From Archilochus colubris (lineage: Eukaryota > Chordata > Aves > Apodiformes > Trochilidae): DNA of 64,000 nt. The notes under the pieces are model-generated. The model did not search any database. It worked only from the letters and a program-made list of their open reading frames with translations, and was not told where the DNA came from. Below are positions 13,493-24,200 of the stretch, piece by piece. The stretch's first letter is position 1. Each line of letters opens with the position of its first letter. The stretch covers positions 25,731,505-25,795,504 of the forward strand of contig CM041115.1 in assembly GCA_023079485.1 (NCBI GenBank), in the 5' to 3' direction. A program made the position numbers and the translations under genes.

Positions 13493-14120
13493 AAATCAAG
13501 GTTGGAAAGGAACTCTAGTATAAAGTCCAACTGTGAAGCCAGCACCATCCTGACAACTAATTCATGTCTGAAGGCAGCACGTCTACATGGTTTTTGAACA
13601 TCTCCAGGGATGGTGATTCCATCATGTCCCTGGCCAGCCTGTTCAAGTTTTTGACTGTTCTTTCAGTAAAAAATTTTCCTGATATCCAATCTTAAGGCCA
13701 CTTGCTCTTCCACTAGTTACCTGGGAGAAGAGGCTCTCACTCTGCTACAACTGCCTTTCAATATCAGTACGGTCTCACCCCAGCCTCCTTCTCTAAGGAT
13801 TAGATGCTCCTTGTAGGATTTGTATTCCTCCTTTTAACCAGGAATGCTGATAAATGATGGACAGTGGATTAGCAACTCATCTGTAAAAAAACCCTTAGCA
13901 GTCTTGGATGGATCCTATCCAGGCCCATAGAGTTTAAGCATCAAGGTGGTATAGGAGGCTGTTAACTGCTTCCTCCTAGATTATGGATGATATATCTGCT
14001 CTCTGCCCTTTTAAGGCTTCTTTCTTGAAGAATGTCCACCCTTCCAGGGCCTCATTGCCATTCAGGATTTTCTCCTAAAGGACTTTCACAGCCAGTGTCC
14101 TGGGGAAGGCGTCGTCTGCC
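13493..14120 (-). mobile_element. CR1 fragment with apparent internal deletion
   Basis: Reading the minus strand, 13805 back to 13493 is the CR1 C-terminal RT and 3' UTR (on the plus strand: CATCTCCAGGGATGGTGATT, then a CCTGATATCCAATC block). From about 14010 back to 13880 the minus strand encodes an RT N-terminal block, EEAVNSLLYHLDA. The central RT segment that normally separates these parts is missing. Either one copy lost its middle, or two copies abut. The 3' terminal octamer repeat is degenerate. Confidence 0.75.
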
Positions 14121-14387
14121 CTCAATGGATAACTCTACCAAGCTTGTAAAATATTTTGTGATAGACTTGTATGGTAAGCTTATTATGTTGGTGACAGAAT
14201 TTTCACATACTGACTTCTACCAAACACTTTAGCAAGTGTTATAAATTATAGTAATGGAGAACTAATCTGTCGTTCAAAATGGGGAAGCACATAATTTTGA
14301 TTTACGGCTAAAAACTGAATTCATATTTATAGACAGAAAGTCACCTGTATTTTAAATTTCCCAAAGATAGTAGCATGAAGCTGTAGT

Positions 14388-14745
14388 CATAGAATCATAG
14401 AATGTTCAGGGTTAGAAGAGAAATCTAGAGATCACCTAGTTCAACCACCCTGCCAAAGAAGGATCACTTAGGACCGGCCACACAGGAGTGCATTCAGGTG
14501 AGTTTGGAAAGCTTCCAGAGAAGGAGACTCCACAGCCACTCTGGGCAGCCTGTTCCAGTGCTCCATTATCATCATCATCGTAAAGAAGTTTCTCCTCATA
14601 TTGAGGTGGGACTTCCTATGTTCTGGTTTAAACCCATTATTCCTTGTCTTATTACTGGTTGCTACTGAAAAGAGATATGCCTCGTCCTCTTGACACACTC
14701 CCCCACCCCTCCCCAAATAATTACAGACCCTAATAAGATCCCCTG
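14388..14745 (-). mobile_element. CR1 3' end, first part of a split copy
   Basis: The plus strand opens with the antisense CR1 tail (CATAGAATCATAGAATG at 14389) and continues through CACAGCCACTCTGGGCAGCC. The minus strand encodes the CR1 C-terminal block containing [16 protein letters not shown]. At 14745 the CR1 stops abruptly at TAAGATCCCCTG and an unrelated LTR begins. The CR1 resumes at 15509 with the expected next block, so the LTR landed inside it. Confidence 0.88.
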
Positions 14746-14866
14746 TGTCACAATCCATAGCTATTAATATGCTATCTTTTTTTGTGAGGAAGTGTTAGCC
14801 ACCACTCACATAGGTCCTACAAAATGCAGAAGTAACCAGCTTTATGGTTTGAATGAATTACAGTGG

Positions 14867-14872
14867 TTTATT
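14867..14872 (-). terminator. AATAAA signal of solo LTR copy 1
   Basis: The minus strand reads AATAAA, about 295 bases downstream of the TATA box. It aligns with the AATAAA at 42788-42793 in the second copy. The spacing suits a U3-R-U5 arrangement. Confidence 0.5.
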
Positions 14873-15166
14873 TCAGGGAAAATGACACCACATTGAAAGG
14901 AGGCGTAGGAAGAAGTTGGGAGAGAAACACAGGGAAAACAGGATTTTAAACAAATTAATCACCCCAGAGGAAGGGCTGTTAAGAAGAGAAAGAGGACAAT
15001 AAGCCTTCTTTTCAGCCTCCGAATCAAATTGCCTCATCACCGGGGTGGCTCTCTTTGAAGTCACTGGTCTCTGGTGCTCTCGTCCTTTTCTTCTCTGCTT
15101 TCGTTGCTGGCTTTGCTGCTGCTTCACTTTTGTTCACTTCTGGTTTTCGTCTTTTTCCTCTGAAAT

Positions 15167-15173
15167 TTTATAG
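15167..15173 (-). promoter_or_regulatory. TATA box of solo LTR copy 1
   Basis: The minus strand reads CTATAAA here. The equivalent motif is kept at 43083-43089 in the second copy. That conservation, and a position upstream of the AATAAA signal, support a former LTR promoter. Present activity is unknown. Confidence 0.55.
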
Positions 15174-15508
15174 TAACAAATTCTTTCTTCTCATCAATTA
15201 TTGCTAGAGGTTGCAAACTGGTAAATGCAGGTCTTCCCTTTTATTCACTTTTTCACAGAATTCTTGTATTTGCTACAAATTTGCGTTGTCTGGTGGCTTA
15301 TCAGGAGTCATTCTGATTAGCATTTTGATGAGATCAGTCTTGATATATTTAAAGATCGTAAACAGGGAAGAGGCAGCACTGGTGTGGAGGGGCTTTTGCT
15401 GATGGAAGTAAGTTTGATACATTTTAAATAGTGTGAACAGAAACAGTGGAGCCAGGGTTTTGATGATTCAAGAGGCAATTTTTCTATTTTCAATGTACCC
15501 ACATTACA

Positions 15509-15575
15509 CCCTTTTAGCCTTCTTTTCTCAAGGCTAAACAGCTCTAGTTCTCTCAGTCTTTCTTCAGTACTGGGT
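15509..15575 (-). mobile_element. CR1, second part of the split copy
   Basis: The plus strand reads TAGCCTTCTTTTCTCAAGGC, which in CR1 directly follows the point where the first part stopped at 14745. The minus strand encodes [16 protein letters not shown]. The piece ends near 15575, where a sense-strand CR1 begins. Confidence 0.82.
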
Positions 15576-16130
15576 CTAGTTTTGTTCAGTATTTTCATCA
15601 ATGACCTGGATGAGGAGATACTATGTACCTTCAGCAAGTTTGCTGATGATACCAAGTTGGGAGGGATAGCTGACACACCAGAAGACTGTGCTGCTATCCC
15701 AGGAGATCTGGACAGGCTGGAGACCTTGACAAATGTGAGCCTCATAAAGTTCAGTAAGTGTAGTCCTACATTTGGATGGGAATAACACCAACCACCAGCA
15801 CAGATTAAGGGACATCCTGCTGGAAAGCAGCATCACTGAGAAAGACCTCGGAGTCCTGGCAGAGAGTAAATTCATTCAACAATGTGCCTTATGGCCAGGA
15901 GAGCTAATGGTGTGCTGGAGTACATCAGGAAAAGTGTGTCCAGAAGATCTAGGGAGGTTTTCCTCCACCTCTACTCTGCCCTGGTGAGACTACACCTGGA
16001 ATACTGTATCTGGTTTGGGTTTCCCAGTTCAAGAGAGACAGAGAGCTTCATGGATGATGAAGGGACTTGAGCATCTCTCCTATAAAGAAAGACTGAGAGA
16101 ACTGAAAACTTCTCTGTTTGTCTAAGAAAT
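15576..16130 (+). mobile_element. CR1 fragment, RT palm to C-terminus
   Basis: Sense-strand blocks run in CR1 order: FSIFINDLDEE (about 15584-15617), FSKFADDTKLGGIADTPE (about 15630-15685, containing the RT FADD active-site motif), ITEKDLGVLAES (about 15831-15867) and RLHLEYC near 15990. The reading frame shifts at several points. No 3' UTR tail is present, and antisense CR1 pieces follow directly. The FADD block is kept, but the ORF is dead. Confidence 0.88.
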
Positions 16131-16159
16131 CTCTAACCCAATTTTCACTGACCAGTGGA

Positions 16160-16312
16160 GAGCCTTCCTCCTCTACTTCTAGTAAGACATTCTAGTATAC
16201 TTCTCATGACATTCATGAGAGCTGATCTTAGGAGTATAGACTGGGGCAAAGAAGGCATTCAGCAACTCTACAGTCTCTGCATCTTCTGTTACCATAATCT
16301 GCCTCCTCATTT
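16160..16312 (-). mobile_element. CR1-like RT N-terminal fragment
   Basis: The minus strand of about 16240-16302 encodes ELLNAFFAPVY, resembling the segment just before the CR1 RT domain (compare MLNTFFASDFSS at 26640-26674). It lies downstream of another CR1 3' end, so it is probably a separate insertion. Confidence 0.6.
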
Positions 16313-16884
16313 AGAGAATCACAGAATCTCCACAGAGGGAAAAGACACTGTCAACATCCCCGTATAAAATACATGTGTCAATATTTGTATCATCCACTGC
16401 TGCATGTGCCAAAGTGGCTTATCTACATGGTTTTCTAATACTTCCAGGAATGGTGATTCCATCACTTCCATGGGCAACCCATTCCAATGCCTAACTACTC
16501 TCCATAAAGGATTTCTTCCTCAGATCTGGACTAAACCTGCCATCGTGCAACTTCAGGACATTTCCTCTAGTCCTATCATTATTCACTTGAGAAAAGAGGC
16601 CATCACCCACCCCCCAATAACCTTCTGTCAGGTAGTTGTAGAGAGCAATACCTCCTCTCATCCTCCTCTACTCAAGACTAAACATTTCCAATTCCCTCAG
16701 CCTCTCCTCACAGGATTTGTTCTCCAGATCCTTCACCAGCTTGGTTACCCTTCTCTGAGCTTGCTCCAGCAACTCAATGTCTTTCTTGTAGTGAGTGGTC
16801 CAGAACTGAACACAATACTTCAGGTACAGTCTCATAAATGCAGAGTTCAGGGGAAAGATCACTTCCCTTTTCCTGCCCCCAAAT
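16313..16884 (-). mobile_element. CR1 C-terminal RT and 3' UTR, antisense
   Basis: It starts with the antisense CR1 tail (AGAATCACAGAATCTCCACA at about 16315). The minus strand encodes [23 protein letters not shown] and [12 protein letters not shown] between about 16670 and 16840. It joins directly to an endonuclease-end block at about 16885. Confidence 0.87.
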
Positions 16885-17160
16885 TTAATATCTGCAACCA
16901 GACCTTCTTTGTTTGTTAATACAAAGTCAACCACACTTCTCCTTTTGTTTCTTCAACTACTTGCAGCAGAAAGTTGTCCTCAGTGCACTGCAGAAAACTT
17001 TTTTGACTGGTAAGCCTAGCTGTATGATCTTTCCAACTAACACAAGGGTGACTGAAGTCACTCATGAGCACCAGGGCACATGATTTGGAGGCTACTTCAA
17101 CAGCTTCTTTGTTTGGTGGTCTGCATTAGACACCTATAACAGTATATCCCATATTAGCAT
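16885..17160 (-). mobile_element. CR1 endonuclease C-terminal end, antisense
   Basis: The minus strand encodes [15 protein letters not shown] (about 16889-16933) and, further 5', ALVLMSDF (about 17055-17080). These match the end of the apurinic endonuclease-like domain of CR1 ORF2. In a full element the whole RT domain lies between this and the C-terminal block; here they are joined in one open frame. This is a rare 5' part of CR1 for this window. Confidence 0.75.
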
Positions 17161-17605
17161 GTCTGATATGGGTGAAAACATCAGTTAGTTAGCTGAAAAC
17201 TTGAACTGTAGCCAGAAGAGAAAAGTGTTCTTAGAAAGTAGGAAGTTTTCAGATGGTTTCTGGGTTTTCTTTGTTTTTAATTGTTTTCTTCTTTTGAATT
17301 CTTGCTGTTCTTTGAGAACAGTTTTATTTCCTTGAATTAAGGTTTATACATAACTGTTCTAGAAAAAGGCAAGCATCCAAAGTACTTGTTATTTATGGCT
17401 TTTACATAACATTCAAAATGATACCTTATAAAGTTAGTAATGCAGTTTACAAAGAAGTAGTCCTGGGCTACTTTATTTTTCTAATGACCCTGCCTATGTC
17501 TTATTTTCTCCTTCAGTCTTTTTAAAGAAATAAAATAAGGAACGATTCTTTTAAAAATGCATGGCTCATGGCTTTGTTCAACGATTCTGAGTGCCTTGCT
17601 TTTTT

Positions 17606-17862
17606 CACAGAATCACATAATCACAGAATTGCCACAGTTGAAAAAGACCACGAACACCACAGAGTCCAGACGTCAACCCAGAAGAAACCACCATGCTTAA
17701 TACAGCATGTCATGAAGTGCCTCATCTTCACAGCTTTTTAATACCCTCAGGGATGATGTCTCCACCACTTCCCTGGGCAGCCTATTTCTTCATCTGGCTA
17801 CTCTTTCAGTCAAGAAATTCTTCCTAACATGTAGTCTAAATCCCCCTGCTGCAACTCGTTGT
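17606..17862 (-). mobile_element. CR1 3' end, antisense
   Basis: It begins with CACAGAATCACATAATCACAG, and continues to CTTCCCTGGGCAGCCTATTT and a TTCTTCCTAACATG block encoding FRLHVRKNFLTERVA on the minus strand. It ends at about 17862, where a T/G-rich tract starts. It is a short 5'-truncated copy. Confidence 0.85.
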
Positions 17863-17942
17863 GTTTTTTTGGTTTTGGGAGTTTGTTTTTTTGTTTTTTG
17901 TTCTGTTTTGTTTTGTTTTTGGTTTTTTGTTTTTTCTTCCTT
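17863..17942. repeat. (GTTTT)n-like low-complexity tract
   Basis: A T/G-rich stretch abuts the 5' end of an antisense CR1 copy. It produces spurious open frames on both strands. Confidence 0.85.
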
Positions 17943-20458
17943 CAGAATGAATGATAAACTTGTATTAAGCTGGTGTGCAGGTAAATCTTTCCTACTTGGC
18001 ATGGCAATATTCTCATTAGAAGTATATCATTACCCTCCAATGTTACTCGCATTTGGACTGCTAGTAGAAGGAAGACTGCTTACCTTATAATTCAATGAAG
18101 GTAATATTACCATGAGTGCACTAAAGTGTAGTGTACTTTAAATTACGTTAAGATAGGATGAACTATGAAATTATCCATCTACAATAAATCTTTTATAAGT
18201 CTTCTAATGCAGCATAGTAAGAAGAATTTTGAAGTCATGGAACAGCTTGCTTCAGATCCTTGGCAAATTCTCAGCATCAACAGAAAGCATTATCTTCAAA
18301 ACAACAGCACTGATTTTGATGCAGAAAGATTACACATTATTTATCAGTGTTAATATGCTGTATGGAATTCTTCAGTGTAACAGGTAGCCTAGTACTGAGT
18401 TGATCACACATAAGAAGAGTTTAGAAATTACAACACATTCCAGGACTGAAAGAGGTGCCTCCAAGTGCAGTGCTAAATTGTCTCAAGGGGCTGATCTAGT
18501 AGTGCTTGTCATGGTTAACAATTTTTTCTAAGTATGTACATCTTCTCTCTTGGATTTAAATGTGTTATCTATGATTTGATCTTGGGTCACAGTGCTGCAG
18601 GCACACCCAAGGGAATATTCAGATTGCAAAAAATCAGAAAAAAATAAGTGTGTTTGCAAGATTATTTCATCCATCTTGACTCACCTGGTGTGTCTTGACT
18701 TGCCTTGAGAAAACAAGCTTAGAATATTTTCAGTCTCTGACCTGTGAGAAACAGAAGCAAGTAAGTAAGTTTTTAGTTTCTTTCTATGCTAGCTGAAGTT
18801 TTTATGGTCATATTTTAGGTATAACTTCTACAACCTGGATGGTGAAGGGGAAGGAAAAATTGAATACTGGATAATAGTGTCTGAACCTGTCACCCACGGT
18901 GATCGGTTGACCTAGAAGGAAAAGTAATGGATCTCAAATATCTGTTATATAAAATGAAACTTCTCCTTAGGGGAGGTGTGGGACTCAGCCTGACTGTGTA
19001 AGAGGAAAAACAACAAGCAACATTTAATTTCCTTGCTGCTACAGACATACCCCAATTCACATTTATCTTATTGTATCAGTCATGCATCTTCTAGCTCATT
19101 TTACCAATCTGTCACAGAAATAGAAAGACTTCTCTGTGAAATTGCTCCCCTACCTCTTCATATCCACCCTGTTCTCTGGGGTCTGTTGAAATAATTATTA
19201 TGCCTTTAATACTGTACAATTTGGTCACTGAAAGAACTCTCTAACACTTGTCTTTAAGTTTTAGAACACAGGCATTCTTTATTGCAGTGCTGGGTGGAAA
19301 AGGGATGGTTCTCAAAGTTGTATCTGACATAAATAAAACCAGGTAAGACTTATATTGTCCTACTATATATGCATGTATTAAACTCATTTTAATATACATC
19401 AGATTTCCTGGAAATTATTACAATATGCATCCAATTTCCTGGAACTTACAATATTTACAGTCTTCAGTGGGGATAGGTTTTCTGGGACGTTGTTCTGAGA
19501 TGTAATTTTTGTTAATCCCTTCTCTTGAACATATTGGGTGGCAAGTGTAGCTGGTCTTAACCAATTTTCCTCTGCAAGGCTCACAGTTTCTTGAGCTTGT
19601 TACTTATTTACATGCAAAAGGCTTGGAGAAGCCTACATGAGACCAAATCAACATCCTATTATTTTGTATCAGAAAAGAGTCTTACTTAGCCGTTTACCCA
19701 AGAATGTGGATTTCATACAGCACATTGTTTCATAAAACAGAATTTCATTTTGGTATACATTATATAAAGTAAATTCATAATGTCAATAAAAATATTGACA
19801 GAGCCTTCACCTCTTAGAAAACATTTTCCTTCATGTTAACTGAGGCTGGCGGTCCAGGTCTTTGTGGTCAGCTAACAAAAAGTCTTTAGATGGTATTTGA
19901 TGTTCAATATCTAAGGTTCATAGTAAATTCTTCTGGAAATAGCATTTTAGTGCTAGGTTTCTGGTAGAAAAAATTATCTTTGTTTTCAAAAACCATTAAT
20001 TTACAAATTATTCAATATCAGCTTGCAGGTCTTTTAAGTATTGTGTATAATGCAATGCTCAAGAAAGAGCAAAAAGGAATATTGAAGGTGGGAGGGTAAA
20101 TGAATGGGTAAAGAAAAATATTATAGCCATTGTTTTGTTTCAGTATGCAGTTAGTTTTATCTTGGTTTATCTGATTGTTCATAGAACAGAACTGATTCGA
20201 AGGGAGTGGTGCCATACCATCTTTGCAAATCCCTGAACAAATACGCATTAGCCTAAACATATATAATAATAGAAGTACCATCTCTTATGCTTTTTTCATT
20301 TGAATAGTTCTAATTAAATCTTATGTTCAAATACAGACCTTGAGCGTTGTTTTACCTTAATACAATCAAGGTGTCAATAGTGGAGTTTTCCCTCAGGCTG
20401 TCACAGTTTATCTAATGATAATCCCAGGCCTGAGAGAAGGATTCAGTACAGCTGCACC
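17943..20458. other. Unique AT-rich DNA
   Basis: No gene, RNA or interspersed repeat was recognised. The open frames here are short and unsupported. Confidence 0.55.
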
Positions 20459-20630
20459 AAGGCTCCTCTCTGATGAGGAGACTAGAAAGTAAAGGGGCCC
20501 AGTCCAAGTCTCCTTTTGCTGTCTGGGTCATGTCACTTAGATGAGGAGTTGGATCCAGCCTCATCTAGGTTCCTTTCTGAGAAGGAGACTGGAAAGCAAG
20601 AGGGTCCAGTCCATATCTTCCTGGGTTTAT
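20459..20630. repeat. Two-copy tandem duplication, period about 107 bp
   Basis: AGGCTCCTCTCTGATGAGGA at 20460 and AGGTTCCTTTCTGAGAAGGA at about 20567 each continue into GAGACTRGAAAG and then CAGTCCA. The two units are diverged but clearly related. The block is richer in G and C than its surroundings. No ORF spans it. Confidence 0.75.
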
Positions 20631-20921
20631 AGATCTGGGATGTGACAACAGAAGTCAGACTTGTGGAGGTAAAAATGCACTAAATTATTTAATCTGTTTG
20701 GTTTAGTGAGTTGTTAATGTATGTTTCTAATTTCAGCTCCTATGTCCAATGAAGCTAATTCCAAAAGTCTCACATGGAATAGATTACACACACAAGGGTG
20801 AAGAGGAGAATGTCATGCATGACTTTTACAGAATAAAGTCTTTATATGATGTGTGGTTTTCTTTGCTCTATAGCTCGAGAAGGCAGATCTTGAGGAACAA
20901 AAAGTTGACACTTAGTGATTG

Positions 20922-21206
20922 CCAGACTCTTTTCAGTGGTGCCCAGAGACAAGACAAGGGGCAATGAACACAAACCGCAACACAAGAAGTTCCATCTGAA
21001 GACCAAGGAAAATTTCTTCGAGGATGGCAGAATGCTGCAACAGGCTTCCCAGAGAGGTGGTGGACTCTCCTCTGGAGACACTAAAACCCCACCTGGATAT
21101 GATCCTGTGCCACCTGCTCAAGGTGGCCCTGACTGAACAGTGGGTTTGGACTTGATAATCTCCAGTAGTCCCTTCCAACCTGTACCATTCTGTGACTTTG
21201 TGAACT
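20922..21206 (+). mobile_element. CR1 3' end
   Basis: Blocks in order: LFSVVP (about 20930), the CACAAGAAGTTCCATCTGAA segment (HKKFHLKTKENFF), CAGAGAGGTGGTGGACTCTC, and a tail CTTCCAACCTGTACCATTCT ending near 21200. It is 5'-truncated and sense oriented. The terminal octamer repeat is degenerate. Confidence 0.88.
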
Positions 21207-24200
21207 GAGATGCACTCCATTGAAATGGTGAATGAAAAAGAGATTTTTTGTAGTTAGAAAAGTCTAATCTGATAGTACAGCCTAAAACCAGATGTTGTTA
21301 TGTTTACAAAGTTTATATTTAGAGATGGTGAGGTCCTTGTTTCTTTATTTGGTGGTTTTGATTGTTTGTATGTTTGTTTGTTTTTCCCTATGGTAAAGAT
21401 GAGACTATGGGAAAATACAGCCTACTGAGATTTCTGAAGGTGCATTAAGAATGTATTTGTTTCTCCCAAAATTTTGTTCCTGAAATTTCCTTTCTGCCTT
21501 GTCAGTATGTTAGGTCAAGGCAAAGCTTAACTAACATTGACAAGCTTTTGATCGAAGACTATTTCTTATGGAAGACAGTATCTACATTTGAGTCTGTTCT
21601 CTACCTTACAATGCACTCTGACACCAAGACAATCAAAGAGCCTGTTTTTCTATAATTAATTCTAATTAGCACTACATACAGATCAGCAACATACAGTGAT
21701 TCTCCTTACATATCTGTGAAAAGCAGTGGAACTGTATTTGTTACATTATTTTGAAAATTGCCTTACACTGTATTATTAAGAGCCAATGACTAATAACATT
21801 GGTTGTAGTTCTCCAGCATTTACTAGGTCAGTTACTGAAATCCTTGTATTATTGCTTAGCCTCCCAATGATGTATGAAGGCAATAGGAGAGAACTTACCC
21901 TAGGCTGGGTCACTGTGACTGATTCCTCCTAGAGAGTGAAAGTAACAGGTGGCCAACATGTGTCCTAAAAAAGAAAAAGAATAAATTATCTCAGAGGAAT
22001 CCGTAGTAGGGCTCTGGAGGCCAAATGTATTTTCCTTGATGGTAACTTGATCTACTCCACATAGAAGAGTGGCTGCTAAACATCCAGCATCCCAACCATG
22101 CCACGCCAGTGAGCGTTCTCTCTGAAGAGAGAGAAGTGTTCCTGACTGAGAACAACTACCTAGTTACCCCTGAGGAAAAAAATGTCTGTCACACTCCAGA
22201 AGTGTACAGTTTCGAGACACATTCCAGTGCTTTGATAAAAGAAAATGCATTAAGCAGTGCACATGTGATTGTATCTAAAGATTAATTTTCCATCAAGTGG
22301 AAATAATGTTGAAGCACAACATATTGTTTTTCCTGGTAAAAAGTCTACTGTATGTGAAAAAATCTAGCCATGTTCTGTTAAAGAAAATTTTCATTAGTTT
22401 CTGATGTCTGACAGATACTGAATACAAGTTTCTCTTATTTGGGTTATTAGACTTTGAAAAATAATGAAGAAAAATTGATTCCTTTCTTCTGTTAAAATCC
22501 AAATTTTTCATGGAGAATATATTCAAAATATTACATATTTTAAAAAAGTCAATGAGTTTCTGTGACTGAGTGTCATATCCTAGGTATTCCTACTTCCTTC
22601 AGGTTTTTATTAAAAAGGAACCTGGAATTAAAGGGAGTATTATTCCCATCAATAGCCATACTGTGATGTGATTTCCCACTTGGAGTTATGTTTTAGTTTT
22701 GATATTATTCTATTCTATTCCATTATACTATATTACATTATATTATATATTTACATTATATACTATGTTATTATATTATTACTATATTATTTTTAGACAA
22801 CCAGAAGAAATATTTCAGGTGGCTATAAATAACAGAATATAGAGAATATAAAACTAATTTATTTTTCTCATAATAAAAGATGTGAGACATACTGGATTGA
22901 AAAGTTAGAATGGTTTGAAAAAAGGTAGGCTCACTAACAAGTGTTGCTGTTATCAGAACCTTAAGTATGAGCATTAGTAAATATAAATTAATTAAATGTG
23001 AGACACTGTCACTGAATTGATCTGCCAGGACAAGCTTTAAAATTCTATTGTGGTGCGTGCAATGTGGACTCTATTTATGTGTTACTACAAGCTGCAGCTG
23101 ACTCAGAAGATGATTTGTTTGGAAGTGTAGAGCTTGAATTTTTTGTAAATTTGATTCTGGGAAATTCATTGTAAGACTACCCCAGTTATTTCTATCCCTA
23201 CATTTGTCCCTTAAGGAACAGGGTTTGGGTTTTTTTTTCGTAATGGAAAGGAGATCTCAAGATGACCTGTTGGATTGTCATCTTCTGTGCCTGTCTTGAT
23301 ACTTGCAGCAACATGACCAAGAGTGATACAAAAAACACAAGCTTTGTGTGTCAGAAAAGCTAGCAGGAAGAACAGAACTGCCCTTGAGATGGAAAGGCAG
23401 ATAACAAATCAATTTTCTTTGTACCATCCATTGCATGTCGGGTACTTAGCATTGTATGTTCTCTAAAAATATCTACTAGTGTAATTACAATGACAAATAT
23501 TAGGAAACAATTTTATCTTCACAGTTCAATGTACAATGGATTGTTCTGTGAAGTGCAGCCCCTACCAACATAGTGTGCTACATATTTAGTTTTAATTTCT
23601 AAAGCATGTTTTACTTACGTGATCCACAGGCATGTTGTTTATCTGTAAATGGTCACACTATTTCTTTTTTTGTCTCTAGGCCAATGAAATAATGTTCCCC
23701 ACTGTTCTGTGGCTCTTAAGAATAGCTGGAATGTCAGATGGTGTACAGTCCAAACAGGTCTGTCAGACCTCTATTGAAACACATATTTTTACAATGGTAT
23801 ACAGAAAAAGACAATGAACAAAGAATCATTTCATTGAACAAAAGCTATTTTAATAATGTCTTAACAAGTTTAAGTTTTAAGACATAGTTTATTTAAGCAG
23901 ACAGAAAAATAAATTCTTTATTGTATTTCATTTGGGAAAGTAATTAACAATTTATTTTTCCTAACTGGGCTCAGTTTGGAAGGTCTTCTTGCAATCAGTG
24001 TCTGCATGACGATACATCTGCAGTGCTAGTTAACAACAAAGAACACAAGACAAGCCAATACAGCTATTCTGCACAAAAAAATCCATTACATAATTGATTC
24101 CATGATAATACCATATCACAAGTAACAGTACATAACCACAGACTATTGTATATGAAAGAAAAGGCACAAAATAATTGACACCATTGTGTTCCACGTTGTC

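Larger units (their letters stand above)
14746..15508 (-). mobile_element. Antisense solo LTR of an endogenous retrovirus (copy 1)
   Basis: This 763-bp block begins TGTCAC and ends TTACA on the plus strand, close to the TG...CA ends of an LTR. It is similar over its length to 42673-43441 (769 bp). Reading the minus strand, both copies keep a CTATAAA box upstream of an AATAAA signal, so the transcriptional sense is minus. The flanks CCCTG and CCCTT look like an imperfect target-site duplication. No internal retroviral genes accompany it, so it is a solo LTR left by LTR-LTR recombination. The family is not identified. Confidence 0.75.

Noticed and set aside
15317..15745. 142-codon open frame, minus strand
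   Set aside because: It runs across the solo LTR, the antisense CR1 piece and the reverse side of a sense CR1; a chimera of repeats, not a gene.
16404..16919. 171-codon open frame, plus strand
   Set aside because: It is the antisense shadow of a CR1 copy; the minus strand encodes the CR1 blocks.
22117..22136. 8-bp inverted repeat as a possible RNA hairpin
   Set aside because: Too short and simple (CT/AG units) to support a small RNA.
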